DNA of 64,000 nucleotides. Origin: Modestobacter marinus (lineage in GTDB: Bacteria > Actinomycetota > Actinomycetes > Mycobacteriales > Geodermatophilaceae). The position numbers and the translations under genes were made by a program. Below, one piece after another: positions 24,755-34,480 of this stretch. Each line of letters begins with the position of its first letter. Position 1 is the first letter of the stretch. The notes under the pieces are model-generated. The model did not search any database. It saw only the letters and a list, made by a program, of their open reading frames with translations, and was not told the DNA's origin. Where the stretch lies: positions 434,001-498,000 of the forward strand of contig NZ_JAAMPA010000001.1 in assembly GCF_011758655.1 (NCBI RefSeq), written 5' to 3'.

Positions 24755-26152
24755 GTGGCCGAACCAGCCGTGCGCAATCCATCGGTGCCCGCACGACCGC
24801 TGCGCGTCGCCGTCGTGGGCGCCGGCCCGGCGGGCATCTACGCCGCCGACGCGCTCGCCGGGCAGGACGACGTCCCGGTCGCCGTCGACCTGATCGACCG
24901 GCTGCCCACCCCGTTCGGCCTGGTGCGGCACGGCATCGCCCCGGACCACCTGAAGATGCGGGCGCTGCGCGAGACACTGCACCACACCCTGGACCACGCG
25001 CGGGTGCGCTTCGTCGGCAACGTGGAGATCGGCACCGACCTGGGCCTGGACGAGCTGCGCCGGCACGTCGACGCCGTCGTCTACACCTACGGCGCGGCCG
25101 GTGACCGCGCGCTGGGCATCCCCGGCGAGGAGCTGCCCGGCAGCCTCGCCGCCACCGACGTCGTCGCCTGGTACTGCGGGCACCCCGACGCCGACCGGGC
25201 GCGGGTCGAGGAGCTGGTCGCCCGCGCCCGGGACGTCGTGGTCGTCGGCGTGGGCAACGTGGCCCTCGACGTGGCCCGCGTGCTGGCCCGCTCCCCCGCC
25301 GAGCTGCACCCCACCGACATGCCGCACCACGTGCTGGACGCCCTGGCCGCGGCCCCGGTCGAGCGGATCACCGTGCTCGGCCGCCGCGGCCCGGCCCAGG
25401 CCAGCTTCACCACCCAGGAACTGCGGGAGCTCGGCCACCTCGCCGCGGCCACCGTGCTCGTCGACCCGGCCGACCTCACCGACGCCGGGGACGCGGCGCT
25501 GGCCGCCGAGGACCGGCACGTCGCCCGCAACCTCGCCGCGCTGGCCGACTACGCCGGCCACGAGGCCGCGCCCGGCACGGTGAGCGTGCGGCTGCGCTTC
25601 CACGCCCGCCCGGTGCGGCTGCTGGGCACCGACCGGGTGATCGGGGTTGAGGTGGAGCGGACGACGGTGGACGCCGAGGGCCGGGCGGTGGGCACTGGGG
25701 AGCTCGACGTCGTCCCGGCCGACCTGGTGGTGCGCTCGGTCGGCTACCGCGGGCACGCGCTGCCCGGGCTGCCGCTGGACGGCGGCACCGTGCCGCACGA
25801 CGCCGGCCGGGTGCTCCGGGACGGCGAGGTCAGCCGGGGTGAGTACGTGGCCGGGTGGATCAAGCGGGGGCCCACCGGCGTCGTCGGCACCAACAAGCAC
25901 GACGCCCGGGAGACCGTCGCCTCCCTGCTGGCCGACGTCGCGTCCGGGGTGCTGCGGCCGGGCGGGGACGACGACTGGGTCGACACCCTGCGGACCCGGG
26001 GCGGGCACCCGGTCCTGCTGGCCGACTGGCGGGCCATCGACGCCGCGGAGATCGCCCTCGGCGCGGTGCACGGCCGGGCCCGCACCACGCTGCACGAGCG
26101 GGAGTCGCTGCTCGCCGCCGTCCGGGCCGCCGCGGCAGCGCAGGAGGGCTGA
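24755..26152 (+). CDS. FprA-type ferredoxin/adrenodoxin-NADP reductase
   Basis: 465 residues from GTG at 24755; another in-frame GTG exists at 24770. The FAD-binding GAGPAGIYAADAL and the NADP-binding VVGVGNVALDVARVL are present, and PTPFGLVRHGIAPDH and GWIKRGPTGVVGTNK are hallmarks of the adrenodoxin-reductase family (mycobacterial FprA). It transfers electrons from NADPH to ferredoxin, for example for cytochrome P450s or Fe-S biogenesis. No ferredoxin or P450 gene lies nearby. Confidence 0.92.
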   Translation: MAEPAVRNPSVPARPLRVAVVGAGPAGIYAADALAGQDDVPVAVDLIDRLPTPFGLVRHGIAPDHLKMRALRETLHHTLDHARVRFVGNVEIGTDLGLDELRRHVDAVVYTYGAAGDRALGIPGEELPGSLAATDVVAWYCGHPDADRARVEELVARARDVVVVGVGNVALDVARVLARSPAELHPTDMPHHVLDALAAAPVERITVLGRRGPAQASFTTQELRELGHLAAATVLVDPADLTDAGDAALAAEDRHVARNLAALADYAGHEAAPGTVSVRLRFHARPVRLLGTDRVIGVEVERTTVDAEGRAVGTGELDVVPADLVVRSVGYRGHALPGLPLDGGTVPHDAGRVLRDGEVSRGEYVAGWIKRGPTGVVGTNKHDARETVASLLADVASGVLRPGGDDDWVDTLRTRGGHPVLLADWRAIDAAEIALGAVHGRARTTLHERESLLAAVRAAAAAQEG

Positions 26153-26186
26153 GCCCGCGGCGTCCGGGTACGGCAGACTCGTCCAC

Positions 26187-27317
26187 GTGACCGGCTCAGC
26201 GCAGACCTCGCCCGCCACCTCGATGATCTCCTTCGCCCGCGGGGCCCCGTCGACCGACATCGTCGACGTCGAGGGCCTCAAGCAGGCCGCCGTCGCCGCC
26301 TTCGACGCCGACCCGGCCGGGATGACCGGCTACGGGACGGCGGTCGGCTACGTCCCGCTGCGCAAGTGGATCGCCGAGAAGCACGGCGTCCCGGTCGAGC
26401 ACGTGCTGGTGACCAACGGCTCGATGCAGGCCGACGCCTTCCTCTTCGACGAGCTGGCGACCGAGGGCTCGGCCGTGATCACCGAGCGGCCCACCTACGA
26501 CCGCACGCTGCTCGGGCTGCGCTCGCGCGGCGCCGACGTGCGCCTGGTGACGCTGGAAGAGGACGGCATCGCCGTCGACGAGGTCGCCGAGCTGCTCGAG
26601 GGCGGGCTGCGCCCGACGCTGGCGCACGTCATCCCCAACTTCCAGAACCCGGCCGGCTACACGCTCTCGCTGGCCAAGCGGCAGCGGCTGCTGGAGCTGG
26701 CCCGGGAGCACGACTTCGTGGTGTTCGAGGACGACCCGTACGTCGACATCCGGTTCAGCGGCGAGACGTTGCCGCGGATGCTGGAGCTGGACGGCGGTGC
26801 GGCCAGCGAGCACGTCGTCTACGCCTCGTCGTTCTCGAAGACGGTGTGCCCGGGCATCCGGGTGGGCTACCTGGTCGGGCCGCCGGCGATCATCGAGCGG
26901 ATCCGGGTGCGGGCCACCAACACCTACATCGCGCCGAACATGGTCGCCCAGGGCACGGTCTACGCCTACCTGCAGGGCGACCGGTTCCCGGCCGCGCTGG
27001 AGCGGGTGAAGTCGGCGCTGGCCGAGCGGGTCGGGCTGCTGGACGACGCGCTGCGCGAGCACCTGCCGCAGGCGACCTTCCGCCGTCCCGAGGGCGGCTA
27101 CTTCCTGTGGGTGTCCCTGCCCGAGGGCGAGGGCCACGACGTCGCCCGGATCACCACCGAGGCGGCCGCCCGCGGGGTGGCGATCGTGCCGGGCACCGAC
27201 TTCCTGCTGGAGGGCGGGGAGAACTCCTTCCGGCTGGCCTACTCGGCCGTGCAGCCCGGCGACGTCGACGAGGGCGTCCGCCGCCTGGCCGCCGCCATCG
27301 AGGCCGCCCGCGGCTGA
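26187..27317 (+). CDS. PLP-dependent aminotransferase (class I/II, 2-aminoadipate-transaminase-like)
   Basis: 376 residues from GTG at 26187. Fold type I features are GYGTAVGYVPLRKWIAEKHG, the PLP region VTNGSMQADAFLFDEL, NFQNPAGYTL, the Asp/Tyr pair in VVFEDDPYVDIRF and the Schiff-base lysine in SSFSKTVCPGIRVGY. It resembles the LysN/ARO8-like group related to MocR domains but lacks the GntR DNA-binding part. It transaminates a branched, aromatic or aminoadipate substrate. Two repeated palindromes follow it. Confidence 0.88.
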   Translation: MTGSAQTSPATSMISFARGAPSTDIVDVEGLKQAAVAAFDADPAGMTGYGTAVGYVPLRKWIAEKHGVPVEHVLVTNGSMQADAFLFDELATEGSAVITERPTYDRTLLGLRSRGADVRLVTLEEDGIAVDEVAELLEGGLRPTLAHVIPNFQNPAGYTLSLAKRQRLLELAREHDFVVFEDDPYVDIRFSGETLPRMLELDGGAASEHVVYASSFSKTVCPGIRVGYLVGPPAIIERIRVRATNTYIAPNMVAQGTVYAYLQGDRFPAALERVKSALAERVGLLDDALREHLPQATFRRPEGGYFLWVSLPEGEGHDVARITTEAAARGVAIVPGTDFLLEGGENSFRLAYSAVQPGDVDEGVRRLAAAIEAARG

Positions 27318-27341
27318 GCCCGCTGGCGGCCACCGCCGCCC

Positions 27342-27504
27342 GCGGTGGGCACTGTGCGGCGAGAGCCCACTCCCGAGAGGGAACGGGCTGTCAGCGCACA
27401 GTGCTCGCCGTCCGCCGGCTCGGCGCCCCGCCTGCGGTGGGCAGTGTGCGCTGAGAGCCCACTCCCGACGGGGAACGGGCTCTCAGCGCACAGTGCTCGC
27501 CGTC
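27342..27504. repeat. Tandem pair of long palindromic units between convergent genes
   Basis: Two copies of a roughly 71-bp unit (27342-27412 and 27434-27504), about 88 percent identical and spaced 92 bp apart. Each contains 20-bp inverted arms around a 16-bp loop (27349-27404 and 27441-27496). In the second copy the arms differ at only one base pair. They separate the aminotransferase and PEP carboxylase stops. They could be a double bidirectional terminator or a REP-like element. Confidence 0.75.
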
Positions 27505-27517
27505 GGTCGGCTCCGCC

Positions 27518-30322
27518 TCAGCCGGAGTTGCGGAGGGCGGTGGCGACGCCGTTGACGGACAGCTGGATGCAGCGGCGCACCAGCTCGTCGTCGTCCCCCT
27601 CGCGGCGGCGGCGCAGCATCTCCACCTGCAGGTGGTGCAGCGGCTCCAGGTAGGGGAACCGGTTGCGGATCGACCGGGCCAGTGACGGGTTGTCGGCCAG
27701 CAGCTCCGCGTCGCCGGTGACCGCCAGCAGCATCCGCACCGTCCGCTCGTGCTCGGCGGTGATCTGGCTGAACACCCGGTCGCGCAGCTCGGGGTCGGGC
27801 ACCAGCTCGGCGTAGCGGGCGGCCAGCTCCAGGTCGGTCTTGGCCAGCACCATGCCCATGTTGGACAGCACGGTGCGGAAGAACGGCCACCGCGCGTGCA
27901 GGTCCTGCAGCTGGGCGAGGCGCTCCGGCGAGCCGTCGACCCACGACTCGAGCGCCGTCCCGGTGCCGTACCAGCCGGGCAGCATGATCCGGGCCTGCGA
28001 CCAGCTGAACACCCACGGGATCGCCCGCAGGTCGGCGATCTTGTCCCCGGCCTTGCGGGACGGCGGCCGGCTGCCGATGTTCAGCTCGGCGAGCTCCCGG
28101 ATCGGGGTCGCGGCGCGGAACCACTCGACGAAGCCGGGCGTCTCGTGCACCAGCGCCCGGTAGGCGCCCTGGGCCCGGGCCGCCAGGTCGTCGAACAGCG
28201 CGTAGACCTCCTCGGCGTCGGCACCCAGGCCCTCGATGTCCAGCAGCGTCGACTCCAGGGTGGCCGCGACCAGCGCCTCGAGGTTGCGGCGGGCCAGGTC
28301 CGGGGAGGCGTACTTGGCCGCGATCACCTCGCCCTGCTCGGTGATCCGCAGCGCCCCGGCGACCGAACCGGGCGGCTGGGCCCGGATCGCCTCGTAGCTG
28401 GGGCCACCGCCCCGGCCGACGGTGCCGCCGCGGCCGTGGAAGAGCCGCAGCCGGACGCCGTTGGCCCGGGCGACCTCGACCAGCGCCAGCTCGGCCCGGT
28501 ACAGCGCCCAGTTGGCGGCCAGGTAACCGCCGTCCTTGTTGCTGTCGCTGTACCCGAGCATCACCTCCTGGGCGTCGCCGCGGTTGGCCACCAGCGCCCG
28601 GTACAGCGGCTGGTCGAGCATGGCGGCCAGGATCGTGCCGCCGGCCTGCAGGTCGCCGATCGTCTCGAACAGCGGGGAGATGCCCACCGGGCAGCGGGGG
28701 CCCCCGTCGGCGCCCGGGTCGAGCAACCCGACCTCCTTGAGCAGGACGGCGACCTCCAGCACGTCGCTGACCGACTCGCACATGCTGATCACGTAGTTCG
28801 GGATCGCCCGCGGGCCGAGCAGCGCCACCTGCTCGGCGGCGGCCACGAGCAGGTCCAGCTCGCCGCGGGCCAGCTCGGAGAGCTCGGCGCCCGGGCGCAC
28901 CAGCGGACGGCGCAACTGCAGTTCACCGGTCAGCAGCTCGACCCGCGCCGCCTCGTCCAGCGCCGCGTAGTCCTCGCACACCCCGGCCCAGGCCAGCAGC
29001 TCGCCCAGCACCTCCTCGTGCACGGAGGAGTTCTGCCGCATGTCCAGCCCGCACAGGTGGAAGCCGAAGACCTCCACCGCGTCGCGCAGCCGGGCCAGCC
29101 GGTCGTCGGCCAGTGCGCCGGCCCCGTGGCTGCGCAGCGAGGCGTCGACCGTCGTGAGGTCGGCGATCAGCTCCTCGGGCAGCTCGTAGGGCGGCAGCTC
29201 GACGTCCGGCGCCTCCCCCGGCACCGAGCCGAGGACCCGCCGCGCGGTCGCGGCCAGCCGCCGGTAGACCCCGCGCAGCGCCCGCCGGTACGGCTCGTCG
29301 CCGCGGAACGGGGAGTCGTCGCCGGAGGCCTCGGCCAGCGCGTAGAGCTCGTCGGTGGGCGTCACCAGCCGGTCGGACATCGACAGCTCGTCGGCCAGGC
29401 AGATGAGCTCGGCGAGGTGGTGGCGCAGCGCCGTCTCCGCCTGCCGGGTGGTGGCCCGGCGGACGGCGTCGGCGGTGACGAACGGGTTGCCGTCCCGGTC
29501 GCCGCCGATCCAGGAGCCCGGCTGCAGCATCGGGGTCTCCAGCAGGCCGGCGTCCGGCCAGCGCTCGCGCAGCGCCTGGCGGAGCTCGGTGTTGATCGCC
29601 GGGACGACGTCGAACAGCGACAGGTCGTAGTACCGCAGCGCCTCGTCGATCTCGTCGGCCAGCCGCAGCCGGGACAGCCGCAGCAGCGCCGTCTGCCAGA
29701 GGGTGAGCACCTCGCGGGACAGGTGCGCCGACCAGGCCCGCTCGTCGATCCCGTCCGGCCCGGCGTTGTCGCGCTGCCGGATCAGGTCGGTGACCTGCTG
29801 CTGCACCTGGGAGATCGTGCGGCGGCGCACCTCGGTCGGGTGTGCGGTGACCACCGGGACGACGAGCGCGCCGGCCAGTTCCCGGGCCACCACGTCGCCG
29901 TCCAGGCCGGCGGCGTCCAGCAGGGCCAGCGACGCCGCGAGGCTGCCCTTCTGCGGCGGGGAGCCCTCCCGGCGGTGGTGCCGGCGGCGGCGCTCGTGGT
30001 GCACGTCCTCGGCGATGTTGGCCAGCAGCGAGAAGTGGCTGAACGCCCGGACGACGTGGTTGGCCTCGCGCAGGTCGAGCTGGGCCAGCCGGTCGGCGAG
30101 CTCTGAGCGGCCCACCTCGGAGCGTCGGATGCGGAAGGCCTCGACCCGGGTGGCCTCGACCAGCTCCAGGACGTCGGGGCCGGCCTGCTCGCCGATCACC
30201 TCCCCGAGCACCCGGCCGAGCAGTCGGATGTCGGCCCGCAAGGGCTCGTCGGTGCGGTCGTCCGGGTCGGTGGGACCCCCCGGGGTGCGCAGGTCGGCAA
30301 CGTCGACGGTGGCTTCGGACAC
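27518..30322 (-). CDS. ppc: Phosphoenolpyruvate carboxylase
   Basis: 934 residues from GTG at 30322, the usual length for bacterial PEPC. Catalytic regions are [38 protein letters not shown] and the C-terminal [12 protein letters not shown], which closes over the active site. It fixes bicarbonate on PEP to give oxaloacetate, replenishing the citric acid cycle. A -10 GATACT (30330-30335) lies 7 nt upstream of the GTG with no purine-rich site, suggesting a leaderless mRNA. It is divergent from the SMP-30 gene. Confidence 0.97.
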   Translation of the reverse strand: MSEATVDVADLRTPGGPTDPDDRTDEPLRADIRLLGRVLGEVIGEQAGPDVLELVEATRVEAFRIRRSEVGRSELADRLAQLDLREANHVVRAFSHFSLLANIAEDVHHERRRRHHRREGSPPQKGSLAASLALLDAAGLDGDVVARELAGALVVPVVTAHPTEVRRRTISQVQQQVTDLIRQRDNAGPDGIDERAWSAHLSREVLTLWQTALLRLSRLRLADEIDEALRYYDLSLFDVVPAINTELRQALRERWPDAGLLETPMLQPGSWIGGDRDGNPFVTADAVRRATTRQAETALRHHLAELICLADELSMSDRLVTPTDELYALAEASGDDSPFRGDEPYRRALRGVYRRLAATARRVLGSVPGEAPDVELPPYELPEELIADLTTVDASLRSHGAGALADDRLARLRDAVEVFGFHLCGLDMRQNSSVHEEVLGELLAWAGVCEDYAALDEAARVELLTGELQLRRPLVRPGAELSELARGELDLLVAAAEQVALLGPRAIPNYVISMCESVSDVLEVAVLLKEVGLLDPGADGGPRCPVGISPLFETIGDLQAGGTILAAMLDQPLYRALVANRGDAQEVMLGYSDSNKDGGYLAANWALYRAELALVEVARANGVRLRLFHGRGGTVGRGGGPSYEAIRAQPPGSVAGALRITEQGEVIAAKYASPDLARRNLEALVAATLESTLLDIEGLGADAEEVYALFDDLAARAQGAYRALVHETPGFVEWFRAATPIRELAELNIGSRPPSRKAGDKIADLRAIPWVFSWSQARIMLPGWYGTGTALESWVDGSPERLAQLQDLHARWPFFRTVLSNMGMVLAKTDLELAARYAELVPDPELRDRVFSQITAEHERTVRMLLAVTGDAELLADNPSLARSIRNRFPYLEPLHHLQVEMLRRRREGDDDELVRRCIQLSVNGVATALRNSG

Positions 30323-30378
30323 GGGGAGGAGTATCCGCAACCCGTGTGACGGTCCGGTGTCCCGGGGAGGATGAACCG

Positions 30379-31296
30379 GTGATCCGACTCCAGGCGACAC
30401 CCACCAGCCCCGAACCGGCCGAGCACGGGGAGGGCCCGGTCTTCGACGCCGCCGCGCAGGAACTGGTCTGGGTGGACATCACCGCGGGGCTGGTCCGCCG
30501 CGGCACGATCGCCGGCGACGACGTCGTCCCGGTGGCCGCGCACCGCGGGGGTGACACGGTGGGCTTCGTCGCCCCGGCGGCCGCCGGCGGCTGGCTGCTG
30601 GGCGCCGGGGCGGGCATCACCCGGCTGACCGCTGAGGGCGAGGCGCAGGTGCTGATCGTGCTCACCGGTGAGGGCGGCTCGGAGTCCACCGGCGGCACCC
30701 GGATGAACGACGGCGCCTGCGACCGGGCGGGCCGGTTCTTCGCCGGCACCATGGCCTTCGACGAGCAGCTAGGGGCCGGCAGCCTCTACCGGCTCGACCT
30801 GGACGGGACGGTCAGCACCGTGCTCGACGGGCTCACCATCTCCAACGGGCTGGGCTGGTCCCCCGACGACCGCACCGTGTACCTCTCCGACTCCGGCGCG
30901 TCGACGGTGTGGGCGTTCGACTACGACCTGGACACCGGGTCCTTCGGCGACCGCCGGGTGCTGCTCGACTTCAGCGACGACCCGGCCGGCGTCGCCGACG
31001 GGCTCACCGTCGACGACGAGGGCTGCCTCTGGACGGCGCTGTGGGGCGGGGCCCAGGTGCGGCGGTGGTCGCCGGAGGGCGAGCTGCTCGCCGTCGTCGA
31101 GGTCGCCGCGCAGAACACCACCAGCTGCGCGTTCGTCGGCGACCTGCTGGTGATCAGCACCTCGGTGCACGGCATGGACGACGCCGCCCGGGCCGCCCAG
31201 CCCGACGCCGGGAAGCTCTTCACCGTGCGCCCCGGGGTGAGCGGCCCGCCGGCCCACCCCTACCGCGGCCCCCTCGGCGCCCTCCGCCAGCGCTGA
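30379..31296 (+). CDS. SMP-30/gluconolactonase-family protein
   Basis: 305 residues from GTG at 30379 with GGGGAGG 8 nt upstream. Six-bladed propeller signatures are [18 protein letters not shown] (metal-binding Glu), [38 protein letters not shown] and [14 protein letters not shown], supplying the Glu, Asn, Asn and Asp ligands of the family. It probably hydrolyses a sugar lactone in the cytoplasm using a divalent metal. It converges on the ABC exporter across a large palindrome. Confidence 0.9.
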   Translation: MIRLQATPTSPEPAEHGEGPVFDAAAQELVWVDITAGLVRRGTIAGDDVVPVAAHRGGDTVGFVAPAAAGGWLLGAGAGITRLTAEGEAQVLIVLTGEGGSESTGGTRMNDGACDRAGRFFAGTMAFDEQLGAGSLYRLDLDGTVSTVLDGLTISNGLGWSPDDRTVYLSDSGASTVWAFDYDLDTGSFGDRRVLLDFSDDPAGVADGLTVDDEGCLWTALWGGAQVRRWSPEGELLAVVEVAAQNTTSCAFVGDLLVISTSVHGMDDAARAAQPDAGKLFTVRPGVSGPPAHPYRGPLGALRQR

Positions 31297-31320
31297 CCCC
31301 GGCAGCCGCCGTCCTGCCGC

Positions 31321-31406
31321 GGTGATCAGGTCACCTGATCGAAGACTGGCCTACCGCACCAACGTTGGTGCGGTAGGCCAGCCGGTGATCAGGTGACCTG
31401 ATCACC
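31321..31406. terminator. Nested palindrome between convergent genes
   Basis: Outer arms of 20 bp (31321-31340 and 31387-31406) pair perfectly, and each arm is itself a near-perfect palindrome around GATCAGGT. In the middle is a perfect 34-bp palindrome (31347-31380). It fills the gap between the SMP-30 gene and the ABC exporter gene, so it probably terminates transcription from both sides. Confidence 0.75.
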
Positions 31407-31422
31407 GGCTCGGCGACGGCCG

Positions 31423-32655
31423 TCAGGCCTTCTCCGCCGCCAGGGCCTCGCGCAGCTTGATCCGGCCGCCGGTGCGCAGCAGCGCCCCGGCGTAGATCCG
31501 CCCACCGATCCGGACGATGACGGCGATCGCGATCAGCATCAGCGCCGCGGACACGCCCACCTCCCACCACTCGGCGCCGCCGGCGGCCTGCCGCACCGGC
31601 ATGACCAGCGGCGAGAGGCCCGGGACGAACGAGGTGACGGTCGAGAGCGTGCCGGTCGGGTCCTGGGCCGCCTGCACGGAGACGACGAAGCCGACGACCA
31701 GCAGCAGCGACGCCGGGGTGATCACGCTGCCGAGGTCCTCCTGCCGGCTCACCAGCGACGCCGCCGCGGCGAACACCGAGGCGTAGAAGGCGTACCCGAG
31801 CACGAACCAGGCGATCACCGTGACCACGGTGCCGATCAGCCGGCCGGGGAGGTCGACGACGTCGAAGGCCAGGGCGCCGGCCACGCCGACCACCGCGATG
31901 ACCATCATCTGCATCAGCCCCAGCAGGCCGAGCCCGAGGATCTTGCCGGCCAGCAGCTGCCAGGGCCGCATCGTCGCCAGCAGCAGCTCGACGACCCGGC
32001 TCGACTTCTCCTCCACCACGCCCTGGGCGACGAACTGGCCGAAGAGGATCAGCAGGCTGTAGAGCACGACCACCCCGACCAGGGCCACGACCGCCGCCTC
32101 CACGTCGGCGTCCGCGTCGGCCTCCAGTGCGACGACCTCCACCGTGGGCGGCGGGTCGAGCTGCACCCCGGCGTCGGCCAGCTGGCTGGCGAGCGACAGG
32201 TTCTGCAGCGCGCCCTGCACGAGGGTGTCGATCTGCCCGCCACCGTTCTCCACCAGCAGCTGCGGCTGGGCGTCCGACGGCCCGATCAGCGCGCCCTCGA
32301 CGTCGCCGTCCTCGACCGCGGCACGGGCCGTCGCCTCGTCCTCGAAGGCGACGACGTCGACGTCGGTGCCCAGCGCCTGGCCCTGGCTCCGCAGCGCCTC
32401 GCTGACGGTGGAGTCGCCGTCGACGAGCCCGACCCGGGTGTCGTCGGACCCACTGTTGATCACGACCTGGAAGACCAGCAACCCCAGGATCAGCAGGATG
32501 ATGACGGCCGAGCCGACCAGGAAGCCCTTGTCCCGGATCCGGGTGGAGATCTCCCGGCCGGCCACGAGACGGACCAGCTGCGCCGGGCTGTGCGGCTTGA
32601 CCTCCGAGCGCGCCGGCGCGGAGGTGCTGACGTCGCGGTGTGCGGTCGCGGTCAT
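31423..32655 (-). CDS. ABC-2-type exporter permease (NatB-like)
   Basis: 410 residues. One N-terminal membrane helix (about 45-65) is followed by a large extracytoplasmic domain and then five to six helices from about residue 180 on, as in NatB/YhaP permeases. The stretch VVEEKSSRVVELLLATMRPW is characteristic of the ABC2_membrane_3 family. It overlaps the ATPase gene by four bases. The exported substrate may be Na+, a drug or a peptide, and sequence does not decide. Confidence 0.88.
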   Translation of the reverse strand: MTATAHRDVSTSAPARSEVKPHSPAQLVRLVAGREISTRIRDKGFLVGSAVIILLILGLLVFQVVINSGSDDTRVGLVDGDSTVSEALRSQGQALGTDVDVVAFEDEATARAAVEDGDVEGALIGPSDAQPQLLVENGGGQIDTLVQGALQNLSLASQLADAGVQLDPPPTVEVVALEADADADVEAAVVALVGVVVLYSLLILFGQFVAQGVVEEKSSRVVELLLATMRPWQLLAGKILGLGLLGLMQMMVIAVVGVAGALAFDVVDLPGRLIGTVVTVIAWFVLGYAFYASVFAAAASLVSRQEDLGSVITPASLLLVVGFVVSVQAAQDPTGTLSTVTSFVPGLSPLVMPVRQAAGGAEWWEVGVSAALMLIAIAVIVRIGGRIYAGALLRTGGRIKLREALAAEKA

Positions 32656-33560
32656 GCCGCCACCTCCTGAGGGGTCGTGACGGCGTCGCGGAACAGCTCG
32701 ACCAGGGTCGGCTCCCGCCAGGCGAAGTGGGTGACCCGGCCGGTGGCCAGGGCGGCGGCGAGCACCTGCTGGTCGTCGGTGCCGGGGGCGAGCTCGAGCA
32801 CGGTGTCGCCGCGCTGCTCGGAGACGATCCGCGCACCGGGCACCCCGGTGGCCCAGCCGGGCGACGCGTCGGGGACGACCACCCGCAGCTGCCGGCCGGC
32901 GGTCGTGGACCGCAGCTCGGCGACGGTGCCACTGGCCACGATCGAGCCGCGGGCGAGGATGCCCACGGCGTCGCAGAGCCGCTCGACCAGGTCGAGCTGG
33001 TGGCTGGAGAAGACGACGGGGACGCCGCGGCGGCACTGCTCGAGCAGCGCCTCGGCCAGGGAGTCCACGCCCACCGGGTCCAGCCCGGAGAACGGCTCGT
33101 CCAGGATCAGCACGTCGGGCTCGCTGACCAGCGCGGCGGCCAGCTGCACCCGCTGCTGGTTGCCCAGCGACAGCTTCTCCACCCGGTCCCCGCGGCGCTC
33201 GCCCAGCCCCATCCGCTCGGCCCAGGTCTCGGCGGCGCGGTTGGCGGGCCCGGCGTCCATGCCGTGCAGGCGCGCGAAGTAGGCCAGCTGCTCGCCGACC
33301 TTCATCTTCGGGTAGAGGCCACGCTCCTCGGGCATGTAGCCGATCCGGCGACGGACCGCCTCGTCGACCGGCTGACCCGACCAGCGCACCTGCCCCGCAT
33401 CAGCCCGCGCCAGGCCCATCGCGATCCGCATGGTGGTGGTCTTCCCGGCACCGTTGGAGCCGCAGAAGCCGAACATCTGCCCCGGGGCGACGGTGAAGCT
33501 CACCCCCTTGAGCACCTGGTTGCTGTCGTAGGCCTTGTACAGGCCGTCGAACTCGAGCAC
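32652..33560 (-). CDS. ABC exporter ATPase (NatA-like)
   Basis: 302 residues. Walker A GSNGAGKTTTMRI, the signature in the variant form LSLGNQQRVQLAAAL and Walker B VLILDEPFSGLDP. The GNQQR signature is typical of NatA/YhaQ-type ATPases rather than of importers. The C-terminal 80 residues form an accessory domain. It is the first gene of the two-gene exporter operon, divergent from the UdgX gene with about 140 bp between starts. Confidence 0.9.
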   Translation of the reverse strand: MLEFDGLYKAYDSNQVLKGVSFTVAPGQMFGFCGSNGAGKTTTMRIAMGLARADAGQVRWSGQPVDEAVRRRIGYMPEERGLYPKMKVGEQLAYFARLHGMDAGPANRAAETWAERMGLGERRGDRVEKLSLGNQQRVQLAAALVSEPDVLILDEPFSGLDPVGVDSLAEALLEQCRRGVPVVFSSHQLDLVERLCDAVGILARGSIVASGTVAELRSTTAGRQLRVVVPDASPGWATGVPGARIVSEQRGDTVLELAPGTDDQQVLAAALATGRVTHFAWREPTLVELFRDAVTTPQEVAA

Positions 33561-33699
33561 TGGTCCTCCGGTGTCCGTCCTCTGCGAGCAGCCCTTGCCA
33601 TCCGCAACGACTGGGAGCCTCGCGCATCACTTTCCAGATCGTCAAGTGAACAGCCGGTCTCGGGCTGCGGTGGCGACCCCGGTCGGGTGGGATCGACCC

Positions 33700-34392
33700 A
33701 TGAGCGCACACGACCACCCCGCCCAGGTGCCCTCCGGCGTGGGCCTGACCGGGTTGCGGGAGGCGGCAGCCGGCTGCCGGGCGTGCGAGCTGTGGGAGCC
33801 GGCCACCCAGACCGTCTTCGGCGAGGGGCCGGAGACGGCGCGGATCGTCTTCGTCGGCGAGCAGCCCGGCGACCAGGAGGACCGCGCGGGCGAGCCGTTC
33901 GTCGGCCCGGCCGGGAAGCTGCTGGACCGGGCGCTCACCGACGCCGGCATCGACCGGCGCGACGCCTACGTGACGAACGCGGTGAAGCACTTCCGGTTCA
34001 CGCCCACCCCGAAGCGGCGGATCCACCAGTCCCCCGGCGCCGAGCACATCCGCGCCTGCAAACCGTGGCTGGAGGCGGAGTTCTCCGTGCTGCAGCCGGA
34101 GATCGTCGTCTGCCTCGGGGCGGTCGCCGCCAAGGCGCTCATCTCGCCGTCGTTCCGGATCACCAAGGAACGCGGTCAGCTCCTGCCCTGGACGCCGCCG
34201 GGGCGGCAGCTCACCATGCCCACCGAGCCCGACGCCGACGGCGACGAGCCGGAGGAGGAGGTACCGGCACAGACCTGGATGCTCGCCACCGCACACCCCT
34301 CGGCCGTCCTGCGGACGCCGGACGACGCCCGCGCCGCCGCATACGACGCCCTCGTGGCCGACCTGTCGGTGGTCGCCACCGCCCTCGCCTGA
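33700..34392 (+). CDS. udgX: UdgX-type uracil-DNA glycosylase
   Basis: 230 residues from ATG at 33700. The family-4-like motif 1 is GEQPGDQED, and the UdgX-specific loop KRRIHQSPG follows at residues 105-113. His109 corresponds in position to the histidine that, in the characterised mycobacterial UdgX, forms a covalent bond to DNA after uracil excision. Four cysteines (26, 29, 120, 138) fit the 4Fe-4S cluster. Motif 3 is HPSAVLR. There is an acidic insertion near residue 180. It probably acts in an RecA-linked repair route. Confidence 0.93.
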   Translation: MSAHDHPAQVPSGVGLTGLREAAAGCRACELWEPATQTVFGEGPETARIVFVGEQPGDQEDRAGEPFVGPAGKLLDRALTDAGIDRRDAYVTNAVKHFRFTPTPKRRIHQSPGAEHIRACKPWLEAEFSVLQPEIVVCLGAVAAKALISPSFRITKERGQLLPWTPPGRQLTMPTEPDADGDEPEEEVPAQTWMLATAHPSAVLRTPDDARAAAYDALVADLSVVATALA

Positions 34393-34393
34393 C

Positions 34394-34452
34394 GCCGTTG
34401 TGCACCGGATGTCGTCCCGGAGCCGCTGGGACGACCTCCGGTGCACAACGGC
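34394..34452. terminator. Hairpin between convergent udgX and glgC
   Basis: Outer 16-bp arms (34394-34409, 34437-34452) and inner 8-bp arms (34411-34418, 34428-34435) pair perfectly, separated by a single mismatch, with a 9-nt loop. It starts at the udgX stop codon and fills the gap to glgC, a likely bidirectional terminator. Confidence 0.75.
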
Positions 34453-34480
34453 GGCGGGTCTGGCCGCCCGGGCCGGCGGG

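Noticed and set aside
27749-30106. Open frame of 785 codons opposite PEP carboxylase
   Set aside because: It is an antisense shadow of ppc with no recognisable domain.
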